Notes under the pieces: generated by a model | Databases searched by the model: none | The model's input: the letters and a program-made list of their open reading frames with translations, nothing else | What the model was told of the DNA's origin: nothing | Part shown: one piece after another, positions 14,278-22,726 of the stretch | Numbering within the stretch: position 1 is the first letter of the stretch | How the letters are laid out: the number at the start of each line of letters is the position of its first letter | Translations under genes and position numbers: made by a program | Origin: an uncultured Eubacterium sp. | GTDB lineage: Bacteria; Bacillota; Clostridia; Lachnospirales; Lachnospiraceae | DNA: 25,286 nt | NCBI GenBank assembly: GCA_910580075.1 | Contig: CAJTVR010000067.1 | Span: 1 to 25,286, forward strand | Direction: 5' to 3'

Positions 14278-14363
14278 TCTCCAGATATTCTGTATTCCAG
14301 CCATCCAGATTTTGCCGGAAACATAACATTCCGGCAAATCTGGATCTGACTGAATATCCAGAC
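14278..14363. repeat. Large imperfect inverted repeat
   Basis: The core is TCCAGATTTTGCCGGAA (14304-14320) opposite TTCCGGCAAATCTGGA (14329-14344): 16 pairs with one bulged T and an 8-nt loop. Outer arms continue with interruptions (GATATTC at about 14286 against GAATATC at about 14353). No T-run follows the core on either strand. It lies after fabT and after the truncated DnaJ-like frame. It may be a transcript-end structure or a small palindromic element. The rest of 14208-14435 has no gene I can support. Confidence 0.75.
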
Positions 14364-14435
14364 ATCAGATATGAGAAAAAACCTGCGGCAATAGAGACAG
14401 CCTTTTTTGCGGGACCATATCTTCGTATCTAAGAT

Positions 14436-14894
14436 TCATAGTTTGTCTTGTAACACAGTATACTTTTGCTGAAAATACATCATCAGTCTTTCTAATGCCT
14501 TCCGCAGCACCTGGCTCTCCTGTTCGCTGATATGTTCCAGAATAAATGTTATCATTTCTTTGTGAAATTTTTCGTGATGCCTGTAAGCCCGTATTCCGCG
14601 TTCCGTAAGTTTGATATAGACGACTCTTTTATCACGGTCACTGCGCTGGCGCAGTACATACCCTTTCTTTTCCAGCGAATCCATTGCTTTTGTCAGCGTC
14701 CCGGTTGTCACGGATAACAATTTTGCAATCTGAGACATTTTCTGAGGCTCTTTGAGTCCGATTGCTTCTATGACATGCATATCATTATAAGTAATATTTT
14801 TAAATTCATCTGTAATCAGCTTCTTTTCTTCAATTTCCATAATGAACTTAAAAAACTGCACTAAGAGCCTGTTCAGTGTCTGCTCTGTTTCCAT
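14436..14894 (-). CDS. fabT: MarR-family regulator of fatty acid synthesis, FabT-like
   Basis: The 152-residue protein has a MarR winged helix: helix-turn-helix at about 50-80 (MSQIAKLLSVTTGTLTKAMD) and the wing RQRSDRDKRVVYIKLTERG. MarR proteins in fab operons of Firmicutes are FabT repressors whose DNA binding is increased by long-chain acyl-ACP. A FabT-type palindrome lies before acpP, the first gene of this operon. ATG 14894 is preferred because AAGGAAG lies about 7 nt upstream; an upstream ATG at 14918 has no good site. Being last in the operon, it would control its own expression; streptococcal fabT by contrast is first. Assignment by family and context. Confidence 0.85.
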   Translation of the reverse strand: METEQTLNRLLVQFFKFIMEIEEKKLITDEFKNITYNDMHVIEAIGLKEPQKMSQIAKLLSVTTGTLTKAMDSLEKKGYVLRQRSDRDKRVVYIKLTERGIRAYRHHEKFHKEMITFILEHISEQESQVLRKALERLMMYFQQKYTVLQDKL

Positions 14895-14950
14895 TCCTGT
14901 TACTTCCTTTCCACCCAAAGCTGCATCCTGCCAGACTGATTGTGCGCTGT

Positions 14951-15913
14951 TTACCAGACAAGTACTGCTGCTCCCCAGGTAAGCCCTGCGCCGAATCCGG
15001 CAAGCACAATTTTATCTCCCCGCTTTAGTTTTCCGTCTTTATTTACTCTGTCTAATAAAACCGGCACACTGGCGGCTGAAATATTTCCACATTCCTCTAA
15101 ACATACCGGGAATTTGTCAGCTGGCTGTTTCAGGCGCTTTGCAACGGCATCGATAATGCGCTGGTTTGCCTGGTGCAGCAGATACAATGAGATATCTTCC
15201 GGCTGCAGTTCGGCCTTTGCCAGTGCTTCATTGATGCATTTTGGCACAGTACGGACTGCAAATTTATATACTTCCTGACCGTTCATCTGAACATACTGGC
15301 CAGGCGGCATCTGGTTCGCATATGGATTCTGAACCGGCCTGCCGCCGCAGGAAAGCACGCTGCCCTTCACCCCGTCAGATCCCTGTACTCCTGCCAGCAT
15401 GCCCTGTTCATCTGCGCAGATCACCGCTGCTCCTGCCCCGTCTCCAAACAGTACACAGGTAGAGCGGTCTGTCCAGTCCAGCAGTTTTGACAGGATCTCT
15501 GTGCCCGTAATTAATATTTTGCGGTACATGCCGCACTGAATATACGCCTGTGCTGCTATCAGTGCAAAGATAAAGCCGGAGCATGCAGCGCATAAATCAT
15601 AAGCAGCCGCATTGACGGCCCCTATATCCCTTTGGATTTCACAGGACAGCGGAGGCACTATATGGTCTGGAGAAAGTGTTGCTGCAATGATAAGATCCAG
15701 CTCCTCAGGTTTTACATCTGCTTCCTTCAGCGCCTGTACAGCTGCTTCTGCAGACATGCCTGCCGCTGTTTCTTCCACTGCAATATGTCTCGCACCGATT
15801 CCGGTACGGCTGCGTATCCATTCATCCGATGTGTCCAGTATTTTGCCAAGGTCATCGTTTGTCACGCGAAGGCCTGGCAGGCAGCTGCCTGTGCCAGCAA
15901 TTCTCGCTCTCAT
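14951..15913 (-). CDS. fabH: 3-oxoacyl-ACP synthase III
   Basis: FabH starts chain synthesis by condensing an acyl-CoA primer with malonyl-ACP. The 320 residues hold the catalytic triad: Cys111 in DLCAACSGF, His247 in LLHQANQRI and Asn277 in CGNISAAS. The N-terminal substrate loop DEWIRSRTGIGARHI is typical. GGGAGG lies before the ATG. It follows accDA by about 46 bp and precedes fabT; its position near the 3' end of the operon differs from the streptococcal order. The family may accept acetyl or branched primers; this cannot be told here. Confidence 0.96.
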   Translation of the reverse strand: MRARIAGTGSCLPGLRVTNDDLGKILDTSDEWIRSRTGIGARHIAVEETAAGMSAEAAVQALKEADVKPEELDLIIAATLSPDHIVPPLSCEIQRDIGAVNAAAYDLCAACSGFIFALIAAQAYIQCGMYRKILITGTEILSKLLDWTDRSTCVLFGDGAGAAVICADEQGMLAGVQGSDGVKGSVLSCGGRPVQNPYANQMPPGQYVQMNGQEVYKFAVRTVPKCINEALAKAELQPEDISLYLLHQANQRIIDAVAKRLKQPADKFPVCLEECGNISAASVPVLLDRVNKDGKLKRGDKIVLAGFGAGLTWGAAVLVW

Positions 15914-15959
15914 AAAATTTCCTCCCTTTAAGGTCCTTATTCTGACATGATTTCATACC

Positions 15960-17747
15960 CTAGAATTTACGGAACCTTTCATAACGTTCCCTTGCAAAAT
16001 CTTCGCCGCTTTTTTCTGCCTGAGAAGACAGGTATTCTTTTAAATGTTTTTTCATATACTTCGAAATCGTATCTACTGTTACTTCGTCTGCTCCGCCAAA
16101 TTCCGGGATAATATGTTCCGTAACCTGAAGGTCATATAAATCCTGAGCCGTTATTTTCATAACCTCTGCTGCTTCCTGCGCACGGCTGCTGTCTTTCCAT
16201 AAAATCGAGGAAAAGCCTTCCGGGGACAGCACAGAATATGTTGCGTTTTCCATCATCCATACCTGGTTGCCGACTGCCAGGGCAAGCGCTCCTCCGCTGC
16301 CGCCTTCGCCAGTCATCATACAGATCACCGGCACTTTCAGAGCTGACATTTCGTATAAGTTTCTCGCAATTGCCTCACCCTGTCCTAACTCTTCTGCTTC
16401 TGTTCCGCAGAAAGCACCAGAAGTATTGACAAACGTCACAACCGGACGGTGAAATTTCTCTGCCTGTTTCATCAGACGCAGCGCTTTGCGGTACCCTTCC
16501 GGAGAAGACATTCCAAAGTTATGCTTCTGGCACTCTTCAATCGTAGTGCCTTTCTGAATACCAATCACTGTCACCGGCTGTCCGTCCAAGAGCGCAATGC
16601 CGCCTAAAACTGCCGGATCATCCTTAAACTGCCTGTCGCCATGAAACTCCATAAAACCGTCGAAAATACGGCTGATGTAATCCATGGCAGACGGGCGCGT
16701 AACCTGTCTTGCAGCTTTCACTTTGTCCCACGCTGTCCTGCTTTCTTCTTTTGCCATACGCTCGCGGCAGCGTTCATCCGGTATAACATCCATGGTTCCG
16801 GCTGTCGTAAATGCATGGAAGCTCTGCGAACTGTGATGATATTTTAAAATCCGTGCAAGTGTCTGTTTTAAGTCTCTGCGTTCCACAATCGCATCTACAA
16901 AGCCATGTTCCAGCTGAAATTCTGCCCTTTGAAAACCTTCCGGCAGCTTTTCACCGATTGTCTGCTCAATGACTCTCGGCCCCGCAAATCCGATTAACGC
17001 TGCAGGCTCTGCCAGAATAATATCTCCCAGCATTGCAAAACTTGCCGTCACTCCTCCGGTTGTCGGATCGGTCAGCACCGGGACATACAAAAGTCCTGTA
17101 TCGCTGTGTTTTTTCAATGCTGCGGATGTTTTTGCCATCTGCATAAGAGAAATAATGCCTTCCTGCATGCGTGCACCGCCGGAACAGCAGAACAAAATAA
17201 CCGGAAGACGCATCGCTGTAGCTTTTTCTACTGCACAGGCAATTTTTTCACCTACGACATGCCCCATACTGCCCATTAAGAAACGGGCATCGCAGACACC
17301 TAATACGGCAGGCTCTCCGTCTATCCTTGCATAGCCAATGGTAACGCCTTCTTTAAGTTTTGTCTTTTCCTGTATCTGTATTAATTTATCCTGATATCCC
17401 GGAAAATCCAGCGGATCTGTTTCACTGATGTCCTCAAACCACGGCTCAAATGTACCGGCATCTGCCACCATACGGATTCTGTTTTTTGTACGGACACGGA
17501 AATAATATCCGCACTCCTGACAGACATATTTATTGGCAACAGTTTCAGCTTTAGACAGGACAGCGCCGCATTTTTTACAGTGAAACGCATCCTTATCAGT
17601 ATTCGTTTCTGCGCTGAATCCTGTTTTTTTATCTGTATCCTGTGCTTTTGTATCCGGTTTTACTTCATAGTCCGGCACAGGCATATTTTCCTGTTTTAAT
17701 AAGCGTTTCTTTTCTCTTTTTTCTTTCCAGTTACGAATCCAGGTCAT
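15960..17747 (-). CDS. accDA: Fused acetyl-CoA carboxylase carboxyltransferase, beta (AccD) plus alpha (AccA)
   Basis: The 595-residue protein joins both carboxyltransferase subunits. The N-terminal AccD part has the four-cysteine zinc ribbon (Cys57, Cys60, Cys76, Cys79) and the oxyanion segment CSGGARMQEGI. The AccA part starts near residue 320 (MDYISRIFDGFMEFHGDRQF) and has NTSGAFCGTEAEELGQGEA and GEGGSGGALALAVG. It transfers the carboxyl group from biotin on AccB to acetyl-CoA to give malonyl-CoA. It overlaps fabZ by 4 bp (ATGA), indicating coupled translation. The biotin carboxylase (AccC) and carrier (AccB) it needs are not in this cluster. Confidence 0.96.
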   Translation of the reverse strand: MTWIRNWKEKREKKRLLKQENMPVPDYEVKPDTKAQDTDKKTGFSAETNTDKDAFHCKKCGAVLSKAETVANKYVCQECGYYFRVRTKNRIRMVADAGTFEPWFEDISETDPLDFPGYQDKLIQIQEKTKLKEGVTIGYARIDGEPAVLGVCDARFLMGSMGHVVGEKIACAVEKATAMRLPVILFCCSGGARMQEGIISLMQMAKTSAALKKHSDTGLLYVPVLTDPTTGGVTASFAMLGDIILAEPAALIGFAGPRVIEQTIGEKLPEGFQRAEFQLEHGFVDAIVERRDLKQTLARILKYHHSSQSFHAFTTAGTMDVIPDERCRERMAKEESRTAWDKVKAARQVTRPSAMDYISRIFDGFMEFHGDRQFKDDPAVLGGIALLDGQPVTVIGIQKGTTIEECQKHNFGMSSPEGYRKALRLMKQAEKFHRPVVTFVNTSGAFCGTEAEELGQGEAIARNLYEMSALKVPVICMMTGEGGSGGALALAVGNQVWMMENATYSVLSPEGFSSILWKDSSRAQEAAEVMKITAQDLYDLQVTEHIIPEFGGADEVTVDTISKYMKKHLKEYLSSQAEKSGEDFARERYERFRKF

Positions 17748-18187
17748 GCGTCCGCCTCACTTCCAATTGCAAACATAATTTCTGCAGAAGCTGCCAGGTT
17801 TCCCCTGACAGATGCCGTACCCTTGCCGATACCCACCGGGCCTTTTACTTTTATAATCTCTACTTCCAGGTCAAGCACATCCCCGGGCACTACTTTCTGT
17901 TTAAATTTCGCAGACTGAATGCCTGCAAAATAAGCTGTCTTTCCTTTCATTTCCGGCTGTGACAGCATCGCTGCCGCTCCTGCCTGAGCCATGGCTTCTA
18001 TAATAAGCACGCCCGGCATAACGGGCTCTTTTGGAAAATGTCCCGCAAAAAACGGCTCGTTATAGCTGACACATTTGCGCGCCGTCACCCGTTTGCCCGG
18101 CTCTAATTCTTCGATTGTGTCCAGCAGCATAAATGGCTGTCTGTGCGGAATGATTTCCATAATCTGTGATGCATTTAATAAAGACAT
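17744..18187 (-). CDS. fabZ: 3-hydroxyacyl-ACP dehydratase
   Basis: FabZ removes water from 3-hydroxyacyl-ACP. The 147-residue hot-dog protein has IIPHRQPFMLLD with catalytic His15 and GHFPKEPVMPGVLIIEAMAQ with the catalytic Glu. The start follows GGAGG by about 8 nt. It is translationally coupled to accDA downstream. In relatives the order fabF-accB-fabZ-accC-accD-accA is common; here both flanking acc genes are missing. Confidence 0.96.
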   Translation of the reverse strand: MSLLNASQIMEIIPHRQPFMLLDTIEELEPGKRVTARKCVSYNEPFFAGHFPKEPVMPGVLIIEAMAQAGAAAMLSQPEMKGKTAYFAGIQSAKFKQKVVPGDVLDLEVEIIKVKGPVGIGKGTASVRGNLAASAEIMFAIGSEADA

Positions 18188-18239
18188 CTGTTTTCCTCCA
18201 CTATTACTCTGTCTGCCATAAAGTGTTTTTCTATAGCTC

Positions 18240-18260
18240 CTGGCAGATACGTTCTGCCAG
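18240..18260. other. Stem-loop in the fabF-fabZ gap
   Basis: CTGGCAGA and TCTGCCAG form an 8-bp stem around a 5-nt loop in the 119-bp gap where accB would be expected. There is no T-run right after it on the minus strand, so it is more likely a processing or stability structure than a terminator. A 28-codon frame (18231-18317) overlaps the fabF end but has no ribosome binding site. Confidence 0.5.
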
Positions 18261-18306
18261 CTTTCCAGAACCGTCCGGACTCCTGCGCTGCTGCCGCTGA
18301 AAATTC

Positions 18307-19542
18307 TCAGTCTTCATATTTCGATACGGCAAGCGTTGCGTTATGTCCGCCGAATCCGAGGGAATTTGTCAGTGCATGGCGCACTTCTTCGTGATATGGT
18401 TCTTTACAGTAATCCAGATCCAGCTCCTCATCCGGTGTCGTATATCCTACAGTGGCATGAATATAGCTGTCCTGTATCTCTTTTACACAGGTGATAAATT
18501 CTACTGCCCCGGCTGCGCCTAACAGATGGCCGATCAGGGATTTTGTGGAATTGATATGTATTTTACCTGCATGGCTGCCGAATGCCAGCTTCACCGCCCT
18601 TGTCTCAAACAGGTCATTATGGTGCGTCGCCGTTCCATGCGCATTAATGTAAGTAATATCTTCCGGTACAAGTCCTGCATCGTTCATAGCATTTGTCATT
18701 GCTCTTGCTGCCCCCGCTCCGTCTTCTGCCGGAGAGGTGATATGATATGCATCCGAAGAACATCCGTATCCTGTGATTTCGGCATAAATTCTGGCCCCGC
18801 GTTTTTTTGCGTGTTCCAGTTCTTCTAAAATAACAATACCTGCGCCTTCGCCCATAACAAACCCGCTGCGGTTTTTATCAAACGGAAGGGAGCAGCGGGC
18901 CGGATCATCTTCCAGTGAAAGTGCTGTCAGTGAAGTAAATCCGGCAATTCCAAGCGGAGTCACACATCCTTCGCAGCCGCCTGCTACCATAATGTCTGCA
19001 TCCCCGTACTGTATCGTACGGAACGCTTCTCCAATACTGTTCGTTCCGGTTGCACAGGCAGTGACAGCATTCATGCTCTTTCCTTTTAATCCGTATGCAA
19101 TCGACACATTGCCGGATGCCATATTCGAAATCATCATAGGTACAAACAGCGGATTTGTTCTGGACGGCCCTTTTTCCAGCAGTTTTTTATGTTCCCGCTC
19201 AATCGCCTGCAGACTGCCGATTCCGGAACCGATGATGCATCCGGCCCGGTAAGCATCCTCTCTGTCCATATCAATCCCTGCATCTACCATCGCTTCTTTT
19301 GCGGCTGCCATTGCGTACTGGCTGAACAGTTCCATGCGTTTCGCGGATTTAAAATCCATATAATTTTTACCGTCAAATCCTTTGACTTCCGCTGCCAGAT
19401 GACATTTGTATTCTGATGCGTCAAAATGTGTAATAGGTGCAAATCCGATTTTCTGCTCTTTCACTGAATTCCAGAACTCTTCTACATTTAATCCAATCGG
19501 TGTAACTGCACCCATTCCCGTTACTGCTACTCTCCGTTTCAT
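18307..19542 (-). CDS. fabF: 3-oxoacyl-ACP synthase II
   Basis: FabF elongates acyl-ACP with malonyl-ACP. The 411 residues carry the Cys-His-His set: Cys163 in TACATGTNS, His302 in NAHGTATHHND and His339 in STKSLIGHLLGAAG, with Lys334. ATG 19542 is chosen because GAGGAGGT lies just upstream and the protein then begins MKRRVAVTGMG as in the family; a longer frame adds 27 unrelated residues. A 122-bp gap separates it from fabG, with no gene in it. Confidence 0.96.
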   Translation of the reverse strand: MKRRVAVTGMGAVTPIGLNVEEFWNSVKEQKIGFAPITHFDASEYKCHLAAEVKGFDGKNYMDFKSAKRMELFSQYAMAAAKEAMVDAGIDMDREDAYRAGCIIGSGIGSLQAIEREHKKLLEKGPSRTNPLFVPMMISNMASGNVSIAYGLKGKSMNAVTACATGTNSIGEAFRTIQYGDADIMVAGGCEGCVTPLGIAGFTSLTALSLEDDPARCSLPFDKNRSGFVMGEGAGIVILEELEHAKKRGARIYAEITGYGCSSDAYHITSPAEDGAGAARAMTNAMNDAGLVPEDITYINAHGTATHHNDLFETRAVKLAFGSHAGKIHINSTKSLIGHLLGAAGAVEFITCVKEIQDSYIHATVGYTTPDEELDLDYCKEPYHEEVRHALTNSLGFGGHNATLAVSKYED

Positions 19543-19664
19543 TCTTACCTCCTCATTCCATATGCAGGACTCCCTGCTTTCTAATATGCCGGCTGTCTGC
19601 AGAACCGGATGCCTGCCAGGCACATCCCCGTCTGCACTGCCATAACATATCCCATAACCGGCGG

Positions 19665-20405
19665 CTACATCGCCATTCCTCCATCTGCACTGATCACCTG
19701 TCCGGTCAGATAGGACGACATATCCGATGCCAGAAACAGCACGGTGTCTGCGATTTCTTCCGGCGCTGCCGCACGGCCCAGCGGAATCTGTGCCAGCATC
19801 TGCTCTTTTACTTTATCAGGCAGATTCTCAGTCATTTCAGTCTGTACATACCCAGGCGCAATGGCATTCACTAAAATTCCGCGGGATGCCAGTTCTCTCG
19901 CCGTACTCTTTGTCAGCCCGATTACCCCTGCCTTGGACGCACTGTAATTTGCCTGCCCTGCATTTCCTAAAATACCGGAAACGGAAGTAATATTGATAAT
20001 CCTGCCGCTGCGCTGTTTTAACAGATATCTGGAAGCATGGCGGATTGTGTTAAACGTCCCTTTCAGATTGACATCCAGCACACGGTCATAATCTTCTTCG
20101 GACATTTTCATTAATAATCCGTCTTTTGTAATTCCTGCATTATTGACAAGAATATCCAGCTTGCCGCTTTTTTTAATGATCGTCTCTATCATCTTCGCAC
20201 ATGCCTGAAAATCGGCCACATTGCACTGCACAGTCTCAGCCATGCCGCCATTTTGTATGATTTCAGCAGCTGCCGCTTCAGCCGCTTCTTTGGAACCATT
20301 GTAATTTAAATAAACATATGCGCCATGCTGTCCCAGTTTTTTAGCTGCAGCACATCCGATTCCTCTTCCGGCACCTGTCACCAGTGCGATTTTACCTGTT
20401 AACAT
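19665..20405 (-). CDS. fabG: 3-oxoacyl-ACP reductase
   Basis: FabG reduces 3-oxoacyl-ACP with NADPH. It is a 246-residue short-chain dehydrogenase: cofactor motif TGAGRGIG (10-17), NNAG (88-91), and catalytic Ser141, Tyr154 and Lys158 in YSASK. ATG 20405 follows GGAGG and gives the usual MLTGKIALVTG start; an upstream ATG at 20432 lies inside fabD without a good site. It overlaps the fabD 3' end by 14 bp. Confidence 0.96.
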   Translation of the reverse strand: MLTGKIALVTGAGRGIGCAAAKKLGQHGAYVYLNYNGSKEAAEAAAAEIIQNGGMAETVQCNVADFQACAKMIETIIKKSGKLDILVNNAGITKDGLLMKMSEEDYDRVLDVNLKGTFNTIRHASRYLLKQRSGRIINITSVSGILGNAGQANYSASKAGVIGLTKSTARELASRGILVNAIAPGYVQTEMTENLPDKVKEQMLAQIPLGRAAAPEEIADTVLFLASDMSSYLTGQVISADGGMAM

Positions 20406-21306
20406 AAGCCTCCAAATCCTCCGGTTTTTCAATATGGTACACGGATACCTCTTTGTTAATTTTCTTCATAAATCCGCTCAGTGTCCTGCCTGGCCCGATT
20501 TCTACAAATTCGTCTGCACCCTGACTGATTAACATCTCTATGCTCTGCTGCCAGCGCACCGGAGAAGATACCTGTTTTTCCAGCAGCCCTTTGATTTTAT
20601 TGTAATCCGTCACAAAATCTGCAGTTACATTAGATACATATGGAACGGTAATTTCACGGATCATTACACCGGCTAATTCTTCTGCCAGTTTTGTGCCGGC
20701 TTCTTCCAGCATTTTAGAATGGAACGGGCCGCTTACCTTTAACGGCAGAATCCGCTTTGCCCCGGCTGCTTTACATGCTTCTCCCGCTGCCTGAACAGCT
20801 GCCAGTTCTCCGGTAATTACAATCTGTCCCGGACAGTTATAATTTGCCACTGATACAATTCCGTCAGTCTGTTCACAAGCCTTTTCAATCGCGTCTGCAT
20901 CCAGGCCGGTCACAGCTGCCATGGCTCCGCCCTGCGGTACTGCTTCCTGCATATAAATGCCGCGTTTTCTTACAACACGGAATGCATCTGCCGGATCTAA
21001 CGCTTTTGAAACAATCAGAGCGCCATATTCTCCAAGGCTTAAGCCTGCTGCATAATCAGGCCGCAGATTTGCCTGCTCCATTGCCATATAAATAGCTGTC
21101 TCTGCTGTCAGCATCGCAATCTGTGTATATTCCGTTATATTGATCTTTTCGTTTTCTTCAAAACACAGTGCCGCAATATCTAAGCCAGTCACACTGGAAG
21201 CCTGGTCAAAAACTGCCCGGCAGATCTGATAGCGGTCATAAAATTCTTTTCCCATTCCAGTATACTGTGCTCCCTGACCAGGAAACATATAGACTGTTTT
21301 TCCCAT
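20392..21306 (-). CDS. fabD: Malonyl-CoA:ACP transacylase
   Basis: FabD moves malonyl from CoA to ACP. The 304 residues contain FPGQGAQYTGMG (8-19), the nucleophile Ser90 in GLSLGEY and His196 in GPFHSKM. The C-terminus shows the EIGPGRTLSGF motif. Length is standard. It lies 62 bp after fabK and overlaps fabG, so coupled translation with fabG is likely. Confidence 0.96.
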   Translation of the reverse strand: MGKTVYMFPGQGAQYTGMGKEFYDRYQICRAVFDQASSVTGLDIAALCFEENEKINITEYTQIAMLTAETAIYMAMEQANLRPDYAAGLSLGEYGALIVSKALDPADAFRVVRKRGIYMQEAVPQGGAMAAVTGLDADAIEKACEQTDGIVSVANYNCPGQIVITGELAAVQAAGEACKAAGAKRILPLKVSGPFHSKMLEEAGTKLAEELAGVMIREITVPYVSNVTADFVTDYNKIKGLLEKQVSSPVRWQQSIEMLISQGADEFVEIGPGRTLSGFMKKINKEVSVYHIEKPEDLEAYVNR

Positions 21307-21368
21307 ATCTGCTGTTATCCGCCTTTCTTTTTCTCTGTTTTTATAAATCTTCTACAAAATGAATTTGT

Positions 21369-22292
21369 TTACAGTTTCAGCAGTTTTTCTGCCTGGCCGA
21401 TAATTTCGTCAATAATTTCCCTGCATGTATTTTCCTGTCTTACAAGTCCTGCAATCTGCCCGGCCATCAGGCTGCCGCCTTTTACATCTCCGTCCATAAC
21501 CGCTTTGCGCAGGGAACCGAGAGTCAGGGTCTCTAATTCTTCAAAAGAAGCTCCCGCTTTTTCCATTTTCAGATAATCACGGCTCATCTGATTGCGGAGT
21601 ACGCGAATCGGATGTCCTGTGGATCGTCCGGTTACTTCTGAATCAATATCTTTTGCTTTCACAATACGTTCTTTATAATTTTTATGCGCAATAGATTCTG
21701 CTGCTGTTACAAACCTCGTACCCATCTGAACGGCCTCAGCTCCTAACATAAATGCCGCCGCAAATCCTCTGGCATCCGCAATTCCTCCGGCTGCAATGAC
21801 TGGTATCTGCACCGCATCCACAGTCTGGGGTACAAGCGCCATTGTCGTCAGTTCTCCGATATGTCCGCCTGACTCCATGCCTTCTGCTACAACCGCATCC
21901 GCCCCGGCCCTTTCCATCAGTTTTGCCATTGCCGCACTGGCGATTACCGGTATTACTCTGACTCCGGCTTCTTTCCACATCGGTATAAACTTACCTGGAT
22001 TTCCGGCACCCGTAGTAACCACCGGCACGCCTTCTTCTACAACGACTCTGGCTACTTCCGCTGCATTCGGATTCATCAGCATGACATTCACGCCAAACGG
22101 CCGGTCCGTCAGCCTCTTTACCTCACGAACCTGTTCGCGTACAACTTCAGGCGGCGCACTGGCTGCCCCGATAATTCCAAGCCCGCCGGCACTGGATACT
22201 GCTGCCGCTAAGTGATATTCCGCAACCCATGCCATGCCGCCCTGTATAATCGGATATTCGATTCCTAAAAGTTCTGTAATTCTGGTTTTCAT
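21369..22292 (-). CDS. fabK: FMN-dependent enoyl-ACP reductase II
   Basis: FabK performs the last reduction of each elongation cycle with FMN and NAD(P)H and replaces FabI in many Firmicutes; such enzymes are known to be insensitive to triclosan. The 307-residue TIM barrel shows YPIIQGGMAWVA (13-24), the conserved His in ESGGHIGELTTM, AAGGIADARGF and GTRF for flavin binding. The position next to acpP and fabD distinguishes it from nitronate monooxygenase paralogues. Only one enoyl reductase gene is visible. Confidence 0.95.
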   Translation of the reverse strand: MKTRITELLGIEYPIIQGGMAWVAEYHLAAAVSSAGGLGIIGAASAPPEVVREQVREVKRLTDRPFGVNVMLMNPNAAEVARVVVEEGVPVVTTGAGNPGKFIPMWKEAGVRVIPVIASAAMAKLMERAGADAVVAEGMESGGHIGELTTMALVPQTVDAVQIPVIAAGGIADARGFAAAFMLGAEAVQMGTRFVTAAESIAHKNYKERIVKAKDIDSEVTGRSTGHPIRVLRNQMSRDYLKMEKAGASFEELETLTLGSLRKAVMDGDVKGGSLMAGQIAGLVRQENTCREIIDEIIGQAEKLLKL

Positions 22293-22298
22293 GATACT

Positions 22299-22418
22299 TC
22301 CGCCTTATTCTGTCACATCAGGCTTTTTAATTTCTGCCTTACTGCCACATTATTTTTCATGTTCTGCCTTATTCTGTTTCATCAGACACTTTTATGTTCT
22401 GTCTTACTCTGTCACATT
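22299..22418 (-). repeat. Four degenerate direct repeats from the acpP 3' end into the acpP-fabK gap
   Basis: On the minus strand the motif TGTGACAGA(A/G)TAAGRCAGAA recurs about every 30-35 nt: at 22397-22418 (including the acpP stop), 22361-22385, 22332-22352 and 22299-22322. The first copy encodes the last acpP codons, so the 111-bp gap looks like serial duplication of the acpP 3' end. The last copy supplies the AAGGCGGA used as the fabK ribosome binding site. Confidence 0.75.
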
Positions 22419-22634
22419 ATGCTCTTTTAAGTAGTTCATCACATCGCCGACAGTAGTTACATTTTCCAGATCTTCAGATGGAATTTCTATACCGAATTCT
22501 TCTTCCAGCGCCATAACCAGCTCAAAAATGTCCAGTGAATCTGCACCCAGGTCGTCTTTAAAGGAAGTTGCTTCTGTAATGGCTGTATCTGTATTTAACT
22601 GCTCTTTTACGATTTCTGCGATTTTTTCTAACAT
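22404..22634 (-). CDS. acpP: Acyl carrier protein
   Basis: The 76-residue acidic four-helix protein carries growing acyl chains on phosphopantetheine attached to Ser33 in GADSLDIFELV. The sequence (FKDDLGADSLD, EEEFGIEIPSED, VGDVMNYL) is classical AcpP. AAGGAGAAAG precedes the ATG. It is the first gene of the fab operon, directly behind its promoter and FabT-like operator. Confidence 0.97.
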   Translation of the reverse strand: MLEKIAEIVKEQLNTDTAITEATSFKDDLGADSLDIFELVMALEEEFGIEIPSEDLENVTTVGDVMNYLKEHNVTE

Positions 22635-22695
22635 TTGCTTTCTCCTTGTTTTTCGGAATTTTAGATTATTGGATTATTGTTTGAGAGTCGAATTG

Positions 22696-22708
22696 TTTGA
22701 TTATCAAA
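22696..22708. promoter_or_regulatory. FabT-like operator palindrome
   Basis: TTTGATTATCAAA is a perfect palindrome around a central base and matches the FabT box type known from streptococci (TTTGA-N3-TCAAA). A degenerate second copy, TTTGAGAGTCGAA, sits at 22680-22692. Both are downstream of the promoter -10, so bound FabT would block initiation or early elongation. The likely ligand-binding regulator is encoded at the operon's end. Confidence 0.8.
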
Positions 22709-22726
22709 TTATTTGGCTCTGAGGCA

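Noticed and set aside
14400..14435. Classical terminator directly after fabT
   Set aside because: Only a weak stem near a T-run (about 14385-14415) is visible; pairing is too poor to call.
18231..18317. 28-codon frame overlapping the fabF stop (MKTENFQRQQ start)
   Set aside because: No ribosome binding site and no resemblance to AccB or another known protein; a coupled peptide cannot be excluded but is unsupported.
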